From NCBI RefSeq assembly GCF_900101605.1, contig NZ_FMUR01000012.1, positions 58,847 to 122,846 of the forward strand: 64,000 nucleotides of DNA, written 5' to 3'. Within the stretch, counting starts at the first letter, position 1. Every line of letters starts with the position of its first letter. Below, piece by piece: positions 54,878 through 62,764 of this stretch. The DNA is from Butyrivibrio hungatei (GTDB lineage: Bacteria; Bacillota; Clostridia; Lachnospirales; Lachnospiraceae). Under the pieces are notes generated by a model, which was given only the letters and a program-made list of their open reading frames with translations, was not told the origin of the DNA and ran no database searches. The translations under genes and the position numbers were made by a program.

Positions 54878-55114
54878 ATGGAAGACAAAAAGTTATATGT
54901 AGAACTACCAAGATTTACCGGTAGAAATGTTCCTATAACTGAGGTTGCCGAGGCAATGCACAAGGATGCACAGTTCGTAAGAATTGGAATCCAGCAGGGG
55001 ATATTCAAATTTGGATATGCCATGAAGAAAGAGAATTCCAGTGAATACAACTACTATTGTCCAGACAGAAAGGTATGGGAAGAGATTGGATACTTTAGTC
55101 CAGAAGCAGTCTAA
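54878..55114 (+). CDS. Small winged-helix, Xis-like protein
   Basis: 78 residues from ATG 54878 behind GGGAGG. A short helix-turn-helix (VPITEVAEAMHKDAQFVRIG) is followed by a beta wing (FKFGYAMKKENSSEYNYYC) and the ending PDRKVWEEIGY. Small MerR-like or excisionase-type proteins in this place direct integrase to excision or activate transfer genes. First gene after the repressed promoter. Assignment as Xis is inference from fold-like pattern and position. Confidence 0.6.
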   Translation: MEDKKLYVELPRFTGRNVPITEVAEAMHKDAQFVRIGIQQGIFKFGYAMKKENSSEYNYYCPDRKVWEEIGYFSPEAV

Positions 55115-55123
55115 AATGAAAAA

Positions 55124-55148
55124 ACTCTCTTGCTGGTAACAAGAGAGT
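55124..55148 (-). terminator. Hairpin after the Xis-like gene
   Basis: ACTCTCTTG/CAAGAGAGT around a seven-base loop. The T-run lies on the minus strand (A-rich on the plus strand at 55115-55124), so it works best as a minus-strand terminator. A wider GCCGGA/TCCGGC pair follows at 55158-55207. Confidence 0.5.
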
Positions 55149-55243
55149 GAATGAAAAGCCGGAGCTTTTGTAAATTCGATTAAATAAAGTATAGCAAGGG
55201 TTCCGGCCAAGTTCAACAAAAAAGTAAGATTGGAGGAATCAAA

Positions 55244-56218
55244 ATGGAAACAAGCAAACCAGAATTAAAGCTTATCCAGATGTCAGATGTAGAAGCTGAA
55301 GAAGTTTCCTGGCTATGGTATCCGTTTATACCATATGGAAAGCTTACCATCATTCAGGGAGATCCCGGAGATGGAAAAACAACTTTTGTACTAAATGCAG
55401 CAGCGAAGTTATCAAAAGGAATTTCGTTAGATACAGGTCTGCAGAGTGAGGAACCAATAAACATCATATATCAGACAGCAGAAGACGGACTGGCTGATAC
55501 AGTAAAGCCAAGACTTGAAGGTGCCGGGGCTGACTGCTCCAAAATCCATGTGATAGATGAGAGTGATAAATCGCTATCAATGGTAGATGAGAGAGTTGAA
55601 CAGGCAATCATAAGGACTGGAGCAAAACTCTTGATTCTGGATCCACTACAGGCATATCTCGGAGGCGGAATGGATATGAATAGAGCTAACGAAGCAAGAG
55701 ATATGACTAAGAAGCTGGGAGCTCTGGCGGAGAAGTACAAATGTGCAATCATCCTAATCGGACACATGAACAAGGCTTCCGGAAACAAGGCAGCCTATAG
55801 AGGGATGGGATCAATTGACTTCTACGCAGTAGCAAGAAGTGTCCTGCTGGTAGGAAGGATAGAAGGAGAACCGGAACTAAGGGCAATAGTCCAAATAAAG
55901 AACAACTTAGCAGCATTTGGACATTCAAAGGCCTTCAGATTATCAGAAAAGGGATTCGAGTGGATTGGAGATTATGAAATAACCGCAGACGAAGTTCTCG
56001 GAGGAATTGCACCGAAAGCGAATAAGCAGGAAAAGGCGATAGCTCTTCTGAGAGAATTGGCTGAAGACCATAATATGATCCCAAGTAACGAGGCAGTAGA
56101 ACTGGCTAAAGAAGAGGATATATCAAAAAGAACTCTGGAGATAGCCAAAAATGAACTTGGGATAAAAGCCAGGAGAATCAACAATACCTGGTACTGGATA
56201 TTGAAAGAGAACGAATGA
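55244..56218 (+). CDS. RepA-like AAA/RecA-fold ATPase
   Basis: 324 residues. RecA-fold hexameric helicase of the RSF1010 RepA type: Walker A GDPGDGKTTF at residues 39-48, Walker B LLILDPLQAYLGGG near 128-141, and the sensor segment CAIILIGHMNK with the downstream YRGMGSIDFYAVARSV. A C-terminal winged-helix region (KEEDISKRTLEIAKNELGIK) follows from about 260. Such proteins unwind DNA during replication of plasmids and integrative elements. GGAGG precedes the start. It suggests that the excised element replicates, at least transiently. Confidence 0.85.
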   Translation: METSKPELKLIQMSDVEAEEVSWLWYPFIPYGKLTIIQGDPGDGKTTFVLNAAAKLSKGISLDTGLQSEEPINIIYQTAEDGLADTVKPRLEGAGADCSKIHVIDESDKSLSMVDERVEQAIIRTGAKLLILDPLQAYLGGGMDMNRANEARDMTKKLGALAEKYKCAIILIGHMNKASGNKAAYRGMGSIDFYAVARSVLLVGRIEGEPELRAIVQIKNNLAAFGHSKAFRLSEKGFEWIGDYEITADEVLGGIAPKANKQEKAIALLRELAEDHNMIPSNEAVELAKEEDISKRTLEIAKNELGIKARRINNTWYWILKENE

Positions 56219-56227
56219 TAATCAAGA

Positions 56228-56307
56228 CCGCAACAATGTAAGGTATCTGAAGTTACACTCTTAAGATTGCAAGGTTGTAAAAAGATAAAGACACTGCATT
56301 GTTGCGG
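56228..56307. repeat. 11-bp inverted repeat between repA-like gene and next gene
   Basis: A perfect CCGCAACAATG (56228-56238) is mirrored by CATTGTTGCGG (56297-56307) around 58 bp. There is no T-tract. Lying next to the RepA-like gene, it may be part of a replication origin or a 5' structure of the small gene that follows. Confidence 0.45.
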
Positions 56308-56325
56308 ACTAGAAGAAAGGGACGA

Positions 56326-56559
56326 ATGAAAAACGTACAGATATCACAGGAATTATTTATAAGGCTGGTACGATTACTGGTCTTTGAGTTTGATGAAGAT
56401 ACTGATCTGATCAAAAAAGAACTTGAAGACAAGATGGAAAAACTAGTGAGGCATGAAATCTATTCAAAGTTCAAGACAGCACCCACAGAAGAGGAGAAGG
56501 AAAAAGCTCGTCAGGACTACCTCGATATGGTGGGAATGCACAGGGATTTTAGATGGTGA
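56326..56559 (+). CDS. Small acidic/basic helical protein of the element
   Basis: 77 residues from ATG 56326 behind AAGGG; a TTG at 56299 is an in-frame alternative. Highly charged and probably all-helical (ELFIRLVRLLVFEFDEDTDL, EEEKEKARQDYLDM). Small proteins of this kind precede MobV relaxase genes in many Lachnospiraceae elements, sometimes carried in databases under a meaningless eukaryotic name. Role unknown; a relaxosome accessory role is possible. Confidence 0.6.
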   Translation: MKNVQISQELFIRLVRLLVFEFDEDTDLIKKELEDKMEKLVRHEIYSKFKTAPTEEEKEKARQDYLDMVGMHRDFRW

Positions 56560-56574
56560 TTTCCCTTGATGGAT

Positions 56575-56730
56575 TGAACGGGAGCGTGACACGCTCCGGT
56601 AATAATCAGCCAAGAAATGAATGGCTTGGCAGGCGAGCGGAGCGAGCTTCCCCATAACGTGTCGTTATGGGTAACCCCCTATGGATAATGACATTACACA
56701 TCATTATCCGGGGGCTCTCCGAGGGGCCTG
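56575..56730 (+). other. oriT-like hairpin cluster before the relaxase gene
   Basis: Four hairpins in 135 bp: GGAGCGT/ACGCTCC (56581-56597), GCCAAG/CTTGGC (56609-56630), CCCATAAC/GTTATGGG (56651-56671) and a long composite stem CCCCC..GGATAATGA/TCATTATCC..GGGGG (56675-56714). The stretch is GC-richer than its surroundings, non-coding, and directly upstream of the mob gene, the usual place for a MobV nick site. The nick position cannot be read by eye. Confidence 0.6.
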
Positions 56731-56766
56731 CCGGCGGCAAAAAAATATTACGAAAGGAGTTTGTTT

Positions 56767-57846
56767 ATGATAACAGTGACATTTCACATTTCATGTAAGA
56801 AGCATTCGCTCACTAAAACGCGAGATGTGGTTTCGGTGAGCAAACACAATCTTCGATTATTTCAAAGCGAAGAGTATAACGAAGAAATGATCGAAGTGGA
56901 AGTCGGGAGTGAAGTAAATGTTCTCGATGATGTAAAAGAGATTTATGAAAGGGAATTCTCTGAGGCACTTGCGGAATACAACAAAGGTAAAAGAAGTGAC
57001 AGACAGATTCCTGACTATCTGGAGTATGTATCCGAAAGTAAAAAGAATGATGTGGCTACGGAGGTAATTCTCCAAGTAGGGGATAAGGAATTCTGGGCAG
57101 ATAAGACGAGAGAGCAGTGGAATGCAATGAAGCCACTCTTGAGAGATCAGCTTGAATATGTAAAAGAGATAGTTCCGGAATTCAAAATCGCATCGGCGGT
57201 AACACACTTGGATGAGGATTCACCTCATATGCACGTAGTAGGAGTTCCGGTAGCAACAGGATACAAACGAGGACTAAGCAAACAGGTGGCAAAAACAAAA
57301 GTGTTTGATCAGGAGAGACTAGAAAAAATACAAGATCTAATGCACGATTTTGTAGAGCATCAGATGATAGACCACCCGGAGATCTTTGGAGATGAAACCT
57401 TAAAGCCAAAGGAAAAAGGAAGGAATAGCGACTTCTCAAAAGAATTCTACTTAAGGCTAAAGCAGCAAGAATATGAAAAGCTGGAAGATAAGTGCCAGGA
57501 GAAGGAGACACAGATTGAAGCTCTGGACGGAACGGCTAAAGAAATGAAGGAGGACATTGAAAGCACAGTTAACCAATATGTGGACTCAGTGGTAAATACA
57601 GAAATGAAAAAGGAATTCATGAGATACGCAACACTCGAAAATCCTAAGACCACACTGGGAAAACTAGTCTCGAAAGCCTTCAGAACATTCAAGGAATGGT
57701 GGGATAAGACCAAGAAGCCTGAGGTAGCTGAAAAGGCTAAAACAAGCATTTTGCAAAAGCTAAGAGAAAGCCAGGCGATAGTTGATCAGAGGAAGGAGCA
57801 GCAAAGTCCAAATCTTAATAGGAATAATCTAAGACCTGAGAGATGA
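56767..57846 (+). CDS. MobV-family relaxase (Mob/Pre)
   Basis: 359 residues from ATG 56767 (AAAGGAG upstream; a TTG at 56761 is rejected). Relaxases nick oriT and lead the single strand into a recipient. The metal-binding motif HLDEDSPHMH lies at residues 147-156 (three His). The N-terminal FHISCKKHSL and IPDYLEYVSE segments, then a long coiled-coil tail (RLKQQEYEKLEDKCQEKETQ) fit the MobV/Pre family. No type IV secretion genes are in the element, so it is mobilisable rather than self-transmissible. Confidence 0.92.
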   Translation: MITVTFHISCKKHSLTKTRDVVSVSKHNLRLFQSEEYNEEMIEVEVGSEVNVLDDVKEIYEREFSEALAEYNKGKRSDRQIPDYLEYVSESKKNDVATEVILQVGDKEFWADKTREQWNAMKPLLRDQLEYVKEIVPEFKIASAVTHLDEDSPHMHVVGVPVATGYKRGLSKQVAKTKVFDQERLEKIQDLMHDFVEHQMIDHPEIFGDETLKPKEKGRNSDFSKEFYLRLKQQEYEKLEDKCQEKETQIEALDGTAKEMKEDIESTVNQYVDSVVNTEMKKEFMRYATLENPKTTLGKLVSKAFRTFKEWWDKTKKPEVAEKAKTSILQKLRESQAIVDQRKEQQSPNLNRNNLRPER

Positions 57847-57868
57847 ATAACTGATAGTGCAATAGGCA

Positions 57869-57892
57869 GGGGCGTGAAAACGCCCTTGTTTT
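57869..57892 (+). terminator. Terminator after the relaxase gene
   Basis: GGGGCGT/ACGCCCT around a GAAA loop, then TTGTTTT. About 22 bp past the mob stop codon. Confidence 0.85.
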
Positions 57893-58031
57893 ATGCACAT
57901 AATATTGAACTGGATGGTAGATATAGGTATAATTATAAACAATTGCTACAAAGAAAAAATTTAAGTATTTCTGAATAGATTAACTTTCAGTATTATAGAC
58001 GATGTTAAGTCGGAGGTAATAATTCTTTTCG

Positions 58032-58138
58032 AGACATTTTAGGGAACTTTCCTTGCTGATTATCGAAAAAAGTTCCCTATTTTTTATTTGAACTTTAGGG
58101 AACTTTTTGATATATTTCTATTAGAAAGGTTCCCTAAA
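58032..58138. promoter_or_regulatory. Four alternating AGGGAACTTT repeats ahead of the Fic gene
   Basis: TTAGGGAACTTT is found twice on the plus strand and its inverse (AAGTTCCCTA, AAAGGTTCCCTA) twice, in the order forward, reverse, forward, reverse between about 58039 and 58138. The first pair followed by a T-rich run can act as a terminator, and the second pair forms a hairpin whose right arm abuts the Fic ribosome binding site. They look like operators or an RNA switch for the Fic gene. The rest of the 300-bp gap from 57893 holds nothing I recognise. Confidence 0.6.
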
Positions 58139-58149
58139 AGGAGAAATCG

Positions 58150-59091
58150 ATGGATAATAAGTTGGAAACAATTAAGAGCCTATTGCAGGATAAAGCTGAC
58201 CTTCAGGCCCGTCTAAATCTCATACCTTATGACGGCTCACCGGAAGTGAAGGAAAACTCCAGTGGCAAATACTTGTATATAAGAAAAAGAGTAAATGGAA
58301 AACTTACATCAACATATGTTGATGTTTATTCAGATAATCTGTATCAGTTGCTTCTTAGGAACGCTAGAGAAGCCAGAGAATTAAAAAAGAGTATTCGAAA
58401 AATAGATAAGCAGCTTGCAGAAGTTGGATATAGCCCTACTGAACTATCTGCAGATGTTGTTATGAATTTGGATTTCGCCAGAGCCAATATGAAATCAAAT
58501 ATCTATGATCAGGCTGTGTTGGAGGGAGTAGCAACGACCTTTCCACAGACAGAGGAAATATTGGAAAAAGGTATCGTCAATGGCATGACAGCAGATGATG
58601 TGCAAAAAATCCTGAATCTTAAGCATTCTTGGGAGTTTATTCTTGACCAGGATGTTATACAGGCTGAAACTGATTATCATTTACTTTGCCATGTAGCAAA
58701 GCTTGTTAATGAAGGATTTTTCTCTTATGGGGGAAAGATACGGAGTGTGCCTGTAACCATAGGCGGAACCAGTTATGTACCGCCTATTCCTATAGAGTCA
58801 ATGGTTATAGAGAACATAAACGAAATAAGATCATCTGATAAGGTGGATATAGATAAAGCTATAGAATTATGCATGTATTGCATGAAAACGCAGGTCTTCG
58901 TTGACGGTAACAAAAGAGCTTCAGTAATATTTGCTAATCATTATCTTATATCCCATGGGCAAGGACTTCTTGTCATACCAGAGAAAGATGTGCCGGAGTT
59001 CAAGAAATTATTGGTTGCATACTATGAAGGTGAAGACATCAATGTGATAGCTACTTTTCTTAAAGAAAAATGCTGGAAACGGATGGACTAA
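58150..59091 (+). CDS. Fic-domain protein with degenerate active site
   Basis: 313 residues, AAAAGGAG ahead of ATG 58150. The Fic core has the motif QVFVDGNKR at residues 248-256, where the family norm is HPFxDGNGR: the catalytic His is Gln248 and the third Gly is Lys255, while Asp252, Gly253, Asn254 and Arg256 remain. The inhibitory-helix region (DQAVLEGVATT, near residue 125) has the Glu-Gly pair but no Ser/Thr four residues before. Normal Fic enzymes transfer AMP to target proteins. The lost His argues against that activity here, or for a different one. Cargo gene of the element, probably autoregulated by the repeats upstream. Confidence 0.85.
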   Translation: MDNKLETIKSLLQDKADLQARLNLIPYDGSPEVKENSSGKYLYIRKRVNGKLTSTYVDVYSDNLYQLLLRNAREARELKKSIRKIDKQLAEVGYSPTELSADVVMNLDFARANMKSNIYDQAVLEGVATTFPQTEEILEKGIVNGMTADDVQKILNLKHSWEFILDQDVIQAETDYHLLCHVAKLVNEGFFSYGGKIRSVPVTIGGTSYVPPIPIESMVIENINEIRSSDKVDIDKAIELCMYCMKTQVFVDGNKRASVIFANHYLISHGQGLLVIPEKDVPEFKKLLVAYYEGEDINVIATFLKEKCWKRMD

Positions 59092-59195
59092 AAATAAATT
59101 CTGTTATTTTATATTAACAAAATTTCCATAACTATGAAAAAATATGAATTGTGGAAGAAATGTTATCGTTTATATCCGAAGATAAATTGCCACGG

Positions 59196-59230
59196 AGGAG
59201 ACAGAGTTTTAAAAGCTCTGTCTCCTTTTT
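59196..59230 (+). terminator. Intrinsic terminator upstream of arsR-like gene
   Basis: AGGAGACAGAG/CTCTGTCTCCT with a TTTTAAAAG loop, followed by a T-tract. It separates the Fic gene from the ArsR unit. Confidence 0.92.
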
Positions 59231-59241
59231 GAAATAATACA

Positions 59242-59281
59242 TTGACGAATATCTATGTATATGCTTTATCAACACATAGAT
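59242..59281 (+). promoter_or_regulatory. Promoter with ArsR-type operator
   Basis: TTGACG (59242-59247) is followed by a perfect inverted repeat ATCTATGT/ACATAGAT (59251-59258 and 59274-59281) that covers the -10 region. The ArsR-family gene starts 25 bp later, so self-repression is likely. Confidence 0.6.
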
Positions 59282-59305
59282 AAACATCTATATAAGGAGA
59301 AGATT

Positions 59306-59608
59306 ATGGCCAAATTAGACGAAGTGCTGATATGTAAGGCTCTTGGAGATCCCAACAGAATGGAAATAGTTAAGATGCTTTCTGATCAGGAGAAATGCGG
59401 ATGTAAGCTTCTTGAAAAGTTTGATATTACACAGCCGACTCTCTCTCATCACATGAAGATACTTGTGGATTCGGGCTTGGTTAAAGACAGGAAAGAAGGT
59501 AAGTGGCACTACTATTCAATAAACACGGACATCATGAAGGAATTCTGTGGTTTTATAAAAACTCTCTGTAATGAAACCACCGGCAAGTGCTGTAAGGGAG
59601 AACCGTAA
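59306..59608 (+). CDS. ArsR-family metal- or redox-responsive repressor
   Basis: 100 residues from ATG 59306 (AAGGAG upstream; the TTG/ATG frames from 59255 run through the operator). Winged helix: CKALGDPNRMEIVKMLSDQE, then TQPTLSHHMKILVDSGLV and GKWHYYSI. A CGC pair (EKCGCKLL) at the N-terminal end of the DNA-binding helices matches the arsenic/antimony site of ArsR proteins, and a further cysteine-rich tail (KCCKGE) is present. Convergent with the YeiH gene, 27 bp apart. It may control only itself or also distant genes; no arsenic pump is in view. Confidence 0.9.
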   Translation: MAKLDEVLICKALGDPNRMEIVKMLSDQEKCGCKLLEKFDITQPTLSHHMKILVDSGLVKDRKEGKWHYYSINTDIMKEFCGFIKTLCNETTGKCCKGEP

Positions 59609-59635
59609 TGTGGAACTTTATTCAGACTCAGGTCT

Positions 59636-60673
59636 TTACCATATTCCCATTACATGCTGCATCAAAAGGCAGACAACTGTTATTCCGATCCAGCAACAGC
59701 CACCAAGCAAAATCGGCTTCCCACCTGATTTAATTAGTTTGATTATGTTACTGTTCAAGCCAATAGCAGCCATGGCCATTATTATAAAGAACTTGCTAAG
59801 TTCCTTAAGTGGCTTAAAAACATAAGAAGGGACACCTGCTCTCAAGCAAATAGTTGTGATAATTGAAGCAATCACAAAGAAGACTATGAACATCGGAAAT
59901 GCTCTTCTAAAGCTAAAGCCATTTGTCGAACTTCCATCCTTTTTTGCTTCCCTTGCCCTCAGATACGCAAGTACCAGTGTAATAGGTATGATAGCCAGTG
60001 TTCTTGTAAGCTTGACCGTAACTGCCTTATCAAGAGTCTGATTCCCCAGGTTCCACATACTATCCCAGGTTGATGCAGCTGCGGTGACGGAAGAAGTATC
60101 ATTAACTGCAGTTCCCGCAAAAATACCGAAAGTCTCTCCTGTTGTGATATCAAAACCTATAAGCTTTCCCAGCGAAGGAAAAAGAAGTGCTGCCAGCACG
60201 TTAAAGAAAAATATCACAGAAATTGCCTGTGCCACTTCATCATCATCCGCATCAATGACAGGAGCCGTAGCTGCTATTGCTGAGCCGCCGCATATTGATG
60301 AGCCAACTCCGATAAGAGTAGCTGTGTTTCCTTTGATATTCATAACCTTATGAAGAATCCATGATAGGATAAGCGATGTTGAAATCGTGCAGATAATTAT
60401 AGGAAGTGACTGTTTCCCGGTCTGAAGAACGACCGAAAGATTCATACCAAATCCAAGGAGGACAACAGCCTCCTGCAGAATTATCTTTGATGTGAACTTT
60501 ATTCCATCAGCCGCCTTCCCCTTGTCATTCCAGAACAGGGCTATTATCATGCCCAGAATGATTGCAATCACCGCTCCGCCAACGACAGGGAAGCGCTTTC
60601 CCAGGAGCCATGAAGGAACTGCAATAGTGAAGCATACTATTACTCCCATGTAATTCTTTTTCAAAAAATCCAT
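59636..60673 (-). CDS. YeiH-family putative sulfate exporter
   Basis: 345 residues, AGAGAGG upstream of the ATG at 60673. About ten membrane helices. The family block [20 protein letters not shown] lies near residue 125, and [15 protein letters not shown] near 190 is another. Members of this family (YeiH, DUF3367-like naming in older sets) are thought to export sulfate or sulfonate-derived products, mostly from genetic context. It is divergent from a LysR-type regulator, the common arrangement for this transporter. Confidence 0.88.
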   Translation of the reverse strand: MDFLKKNYMGVIVCFTIAVPSWLLGKRFPVVGGAVIAIILGMIIALFWNDKGKAADGIKFTSKIILQEAVVLLGFGMNLSVVLQTGKQSLPIIICTISTSLILSWILHKVMNIKGNTATLIGVGSSICGGSAIAATAPVIDADDDEVAQAISVIFFFNVLAALLFPSLGKLIGFDITTGETFGIFAGTAVNDTSSVTAAASTWDSMWNLGNQTLDKAVTVKLTRTLAIIPITLVLAYLRAREAKKDGSSTNGFSFRRAFPMFIVFFVIASIITTICLRAGVPSYVFKPLKELSKFFIIMAMAAIGLNSNIIKLIKSGGKPILLGGCCWIGITVVCLLMQHVMGIW

Positions 60674-60800
60674 CTCAAGACCTCTCTCTCTTTTTAATCT
60701 GTTCTTTCGTAGGTCTTATTATATTCTGTCTTTTGAAAAAGATAAAATTATATATTATTATATATCCATAAACATTTCTTATCGTTAGGGAGGACTGATT

Positions 60801-61685
60801 ATGCTGGATTTCAGAATAGATACTTTCCTCTGCGTTTGCAGACACCTCAATTTCACCAAGGCGGCTAAGGAGCTGAATATTACTCAGCCCGCTGTTTCTC
60901 AACACATACATCATCTTGAAAATGAATACGGGACAAAGCTGTTTACTCAGGATGGAAAAAAACTTTTTCTAACTGACAACGGAAAACTCCTGTATAAAAA
61001 AATGAATCAGATAAAAAATGATGATGAAAGTCTCAAAGAAATACTTTCACAGAATAACCATGGCTTAAAAGACATCTCTTTTGGTGTCACCATGACCATA
61101 GGAGAATACATAATTGCTGATCCGATCAGTGATTACATAAAAAATCACCCGGATACTAATCTTAAGATTACATTTGGCAACACATCGGAGCTTCTTAAAA
61201 AACTCTCCGAGGGGGTTATAGATTTTGCACTTGTAGAAGGATATTTTCCTGAAAATGATTATGAAACGCTGCTTTTTAGCAAAGAAGAGTTTGTTTCTGT
61301 CTGTTCGGCAAAGCACTCTTTCACTCAGAAACCGCGCGTGATAAAAGATCTCTTTCCCGAGCGAATTCTTATAAGAGAACCCGGTTCAGGAACGCGCAAT
61401 ATATTAGAAAGAGCTCTTGCCTTGAACAATTACTCTACAAGTGATTTTAGGAATTTTATCCAGGTGGAGAACATGCATGCCATAATAAGCCTTATTGAAA
61501 AAGACTGTGGCATCACCTTTTTATATAAAGCAGCGGTTGCATCCGGACTGCAGTCCGGATATCTGAAAACAATCCCCCTTGACGACTTTAGGGTAAAACA
61601 TGATTTTACCTTCATCTGGCCAAAAGATACTGTTTTCAGTGAAGAGATCCGTGCAATATGTGAGGAAATCCTACCGGTGGCATAA
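60801..61685 (+). CDS. LysR-family regulator, divergent from yeiH-like gene
   Basis: 294 residues, AGGGAGG ahead of ATG 60801. The N-terminal winged helix is FLCVCRHLNFTKAAKELNIT followed by QPAVSQHIHHLENEYGTKLF. The rest is the substrate-binding domain (GVTMTIGEYIIADPIS, REPGSGTRNILERAL). It resembles CysL/YeiE-type regulators, which control sulfur-compound transport. The 127-bp divergent gap is AT-rich, with an ATAA...TTAT partial palindrome that could be a LysR box. Confidence 0.9.
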   Translation: MLDFRIDTFLCVCRHLNFTKAAKELNITQPAVSQHIHHLENEYGTKLFTQDGKKLFLTDNGKLLYKKMNQIKNDDESLKEILSQNNHGLKDISFGVTMTIGEYIIADPISDYIKNHPDTNLKITFGNTSELLKKLSEGVIDFALVEGYFPENDYETLLFSKEEFVSVCSAKHSFTQKPRVIKDLFPERILIREPGSGTRNILERALALNNYSTSDFRNFIQVENMHAIISLIEKDCGITFLYKAAVASGLQSGYLKTIPLDDFRVKHDFTFIWPKDTVFSEEIRAICEEILPVA

Positions 61686-61750
61686 ACATTTTAGTAAAAT
61701 GAATAACGATAAGCATACCTATTCTTAAAAAAGCATTTAATGAGGAAGAG

Positions 61751-61918
61751 ATGACCGCACTTGCATCATGGGACATATCAGATCTATGGGCGAACTGGCA
61801 GGGCGCATGTATCAATAGTGGAAGCATCTGGTTTAGGGATGTGGATACTGAAAAGAAAGAGTTTAAGATCGTTTCATTGTTTGATCTTAGAGAGGCTGGA
61901 GGAGAAATAACGGATTAA
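61751..61918 (+). pseudogene. 55-codon remnant of an unknown gene
   Basis: A frame from ATG 61751 to a TAA at 61916-61918, with the frame open upstream to a stop at about 61701 but no start codon there. It reads as a plausible protein tail (WDISDLWANWQGACINSGSI, FKIVSLFDLREAGGE). No ribosome binding site. Most likely a 5'-truncated cargo gene. Family not recognised. Confidence 0.4.
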
Positions 61919-62176
61919 TTAGAGCTGTGGGTACATTGTGAACCTTTGGTTTAAGTCCCGTGTGCTCCGCTAAGAAAGATATATTCGAAGATAATCATAC
62001 AAAAGACAAACAAAGATTTAATGAGTAGAAAGTAAAATCAGAGTATTATTTTTGATCGCAGTTATTAAAGTCGCCACCAGCAGCATACAGTAGCCCTGAG
62101 CTTTCTAACGTACGCAGCAGGTAAACAGCAACTCGTCCTCCAAATGCCCAAAACAAGGTACTTAGGACATTGAAAA
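61919..62176. other. Right-end segment of mobile unit 1
   Basis: No gene is seen in 61919-62070. From 62071 the sequence (AGCATACAGTAGCCCTGAGC and on) repeats nearly identically at 63328-63393 near the third attachment repeat. It carries two arm-type repeats, GTACGCAGCA (62110-62119) and GTAAACAGCA (62121-62130). Confidence 0.55.
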
Positions 62177-62195
62177 AGTTCTCAAAGAGATAATC
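62177..62195 (+). repeat. att: 19-bp rpsI attachment repeat, copy 2
   Basis: An exact copy of the rpsI 3' sequence AGTTCTCAAAGAGATAATC. It is the right end of unit 1 and the left end of unit 2. Confidence 0.9.
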
Positions 62196-62240
62196 GTTTC
62201 ACAACGTATTACGTCTTTGTACAATCAAATACGACTTATT

Positions 62241-62274
62241 ACACCTCAGGGCAATTGTCCTGGGGTGTTTTTTA
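62241..62274 (+). terminator. Terminator just inside unit 2
   Basis: ACACCTCAGG/CCTGGGGTGT around eight bases, then a T-tract. Its place behind the second att copy matches the terminator behind rpsI, so this is likely the terminator rpsI would use when unit 1 is excised. Confidence 0.9.
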
Positions 62275-62344
62275 TTGAATTATAGTAATCGCTAAAAGTG
62301 TAGAATTCTACAACTTTGTTGATTGAGAAAATGATGGATCAAAC

Positions 62345-62372
62345 TTGAAAAAACCTATAAATATGCTATTAT
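62345..62372 (+). promoter_or_regulatory. Promoter of the candidate small RNA
   Basis: TTGAAA (62345-62350), a 16-bp spacer and TATTAT (62367-62372) with an extended TGC before it. Start of transcription would be near 62379. Confidence 0.7.
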
Positions 62373-62378
62373 ATCAAT

Positions 62379-62548
62379 AACAGAGTTGCCAGGTGCGAAT
62401 AACACTTGGGACCTAGCCGAGCGTGGAGCTTGGCTATTCTATTAAAGGTGATGCACAGCCTAATAAGTGAGCGATTTATGTAGTGGATGCGCTATGGAAT
62501 CTTGAGATGCCCATAGACCGGAGAGTTCATGCGTGAACTCTCTTTTTT
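62379..62548 (+). ncRNA. Candidate ~170-base structured small RNA
   Basis: A self-contained transcription unit without a coding frame: promoter at 62345-62372, then about 140 bases, then an intrinsic terminator GAGAGTTCA/TGAACTCTC with six T (62521-62548). A strong internal hairpin TAGCCGAGC/GCTTGGCTA with loop GTGGA lies just after ACTTGGGACC. The remainder has several short paired segments. I compared it by memory with 6S, SRP, tmRNA, T-box and common riboswitches and saw no match. It ends about 30 bp ahead of the toxin-partner gene, so it might also be a 5' regulator or RNA antitoxin for that pair. Confidence 0.55.
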
Positions 62549-62580
62549 AAAATTATTGTATTGATTTACGAGGTACGTCT

Positions 62581-62760
62581 ATGTGTGATGTAAAAAAATA
62601 TAGTGATATCTATAAAGAAATAGCTAAATTAAATCCTAAGGATACTTTACAGCTTGTTCTTGAGAGTGAGACTGAAGAAGAAAAAGATTTCTATGAGATG
62701 GTAGGAGATTTTTTACTACAAAGAAGGCAAAAAGAAGTTGTTGAAAGGAATCTTTTTTGA
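62581..62760 (+). CDS. Small partner (putative antitoxin) of the zeta-like toxin
   Basis: 59 residues from ATG 62581 (CGAGG upstream), ending four bases before the zeta-like start. The sequence is charged and helical (YSDIYKEIAKLNPKDTLQLV, EEEKDFYEMVGDFLLQRRQK). Its size, order and tight spacing match the small antitoxins upstream of zeta/PezT-type toxins. The sequence itself is not a recognised epsilon or PezA family, so the role is inferred from context. Confidence 0.65.
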   Translation: MCDVKKYSDIYKEIAKLNPKDTLQLVLESETEEEKDFYEMVGDFLLQRRQKEVVERNLF

Positions 62761-62764
62761 GTAG

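Noticed and set aside
61950..61975. Sequence like a tRNA 3' end (GGTTTAAGTCC, then GCTCCGCTA)
   Set aside because: The T-arm does not pair properly and no matching 5' half, D-arm or anticodon arm precedes it.
62379..62548. 6S RNA, SRP RNA or a known riboswitch
   Set aside because: I could not match the conserved features of these families from memory (6S central bubble and closing stems, SRP GGAAG loop, T-box specifier), so it is left as an unassigned RNA.
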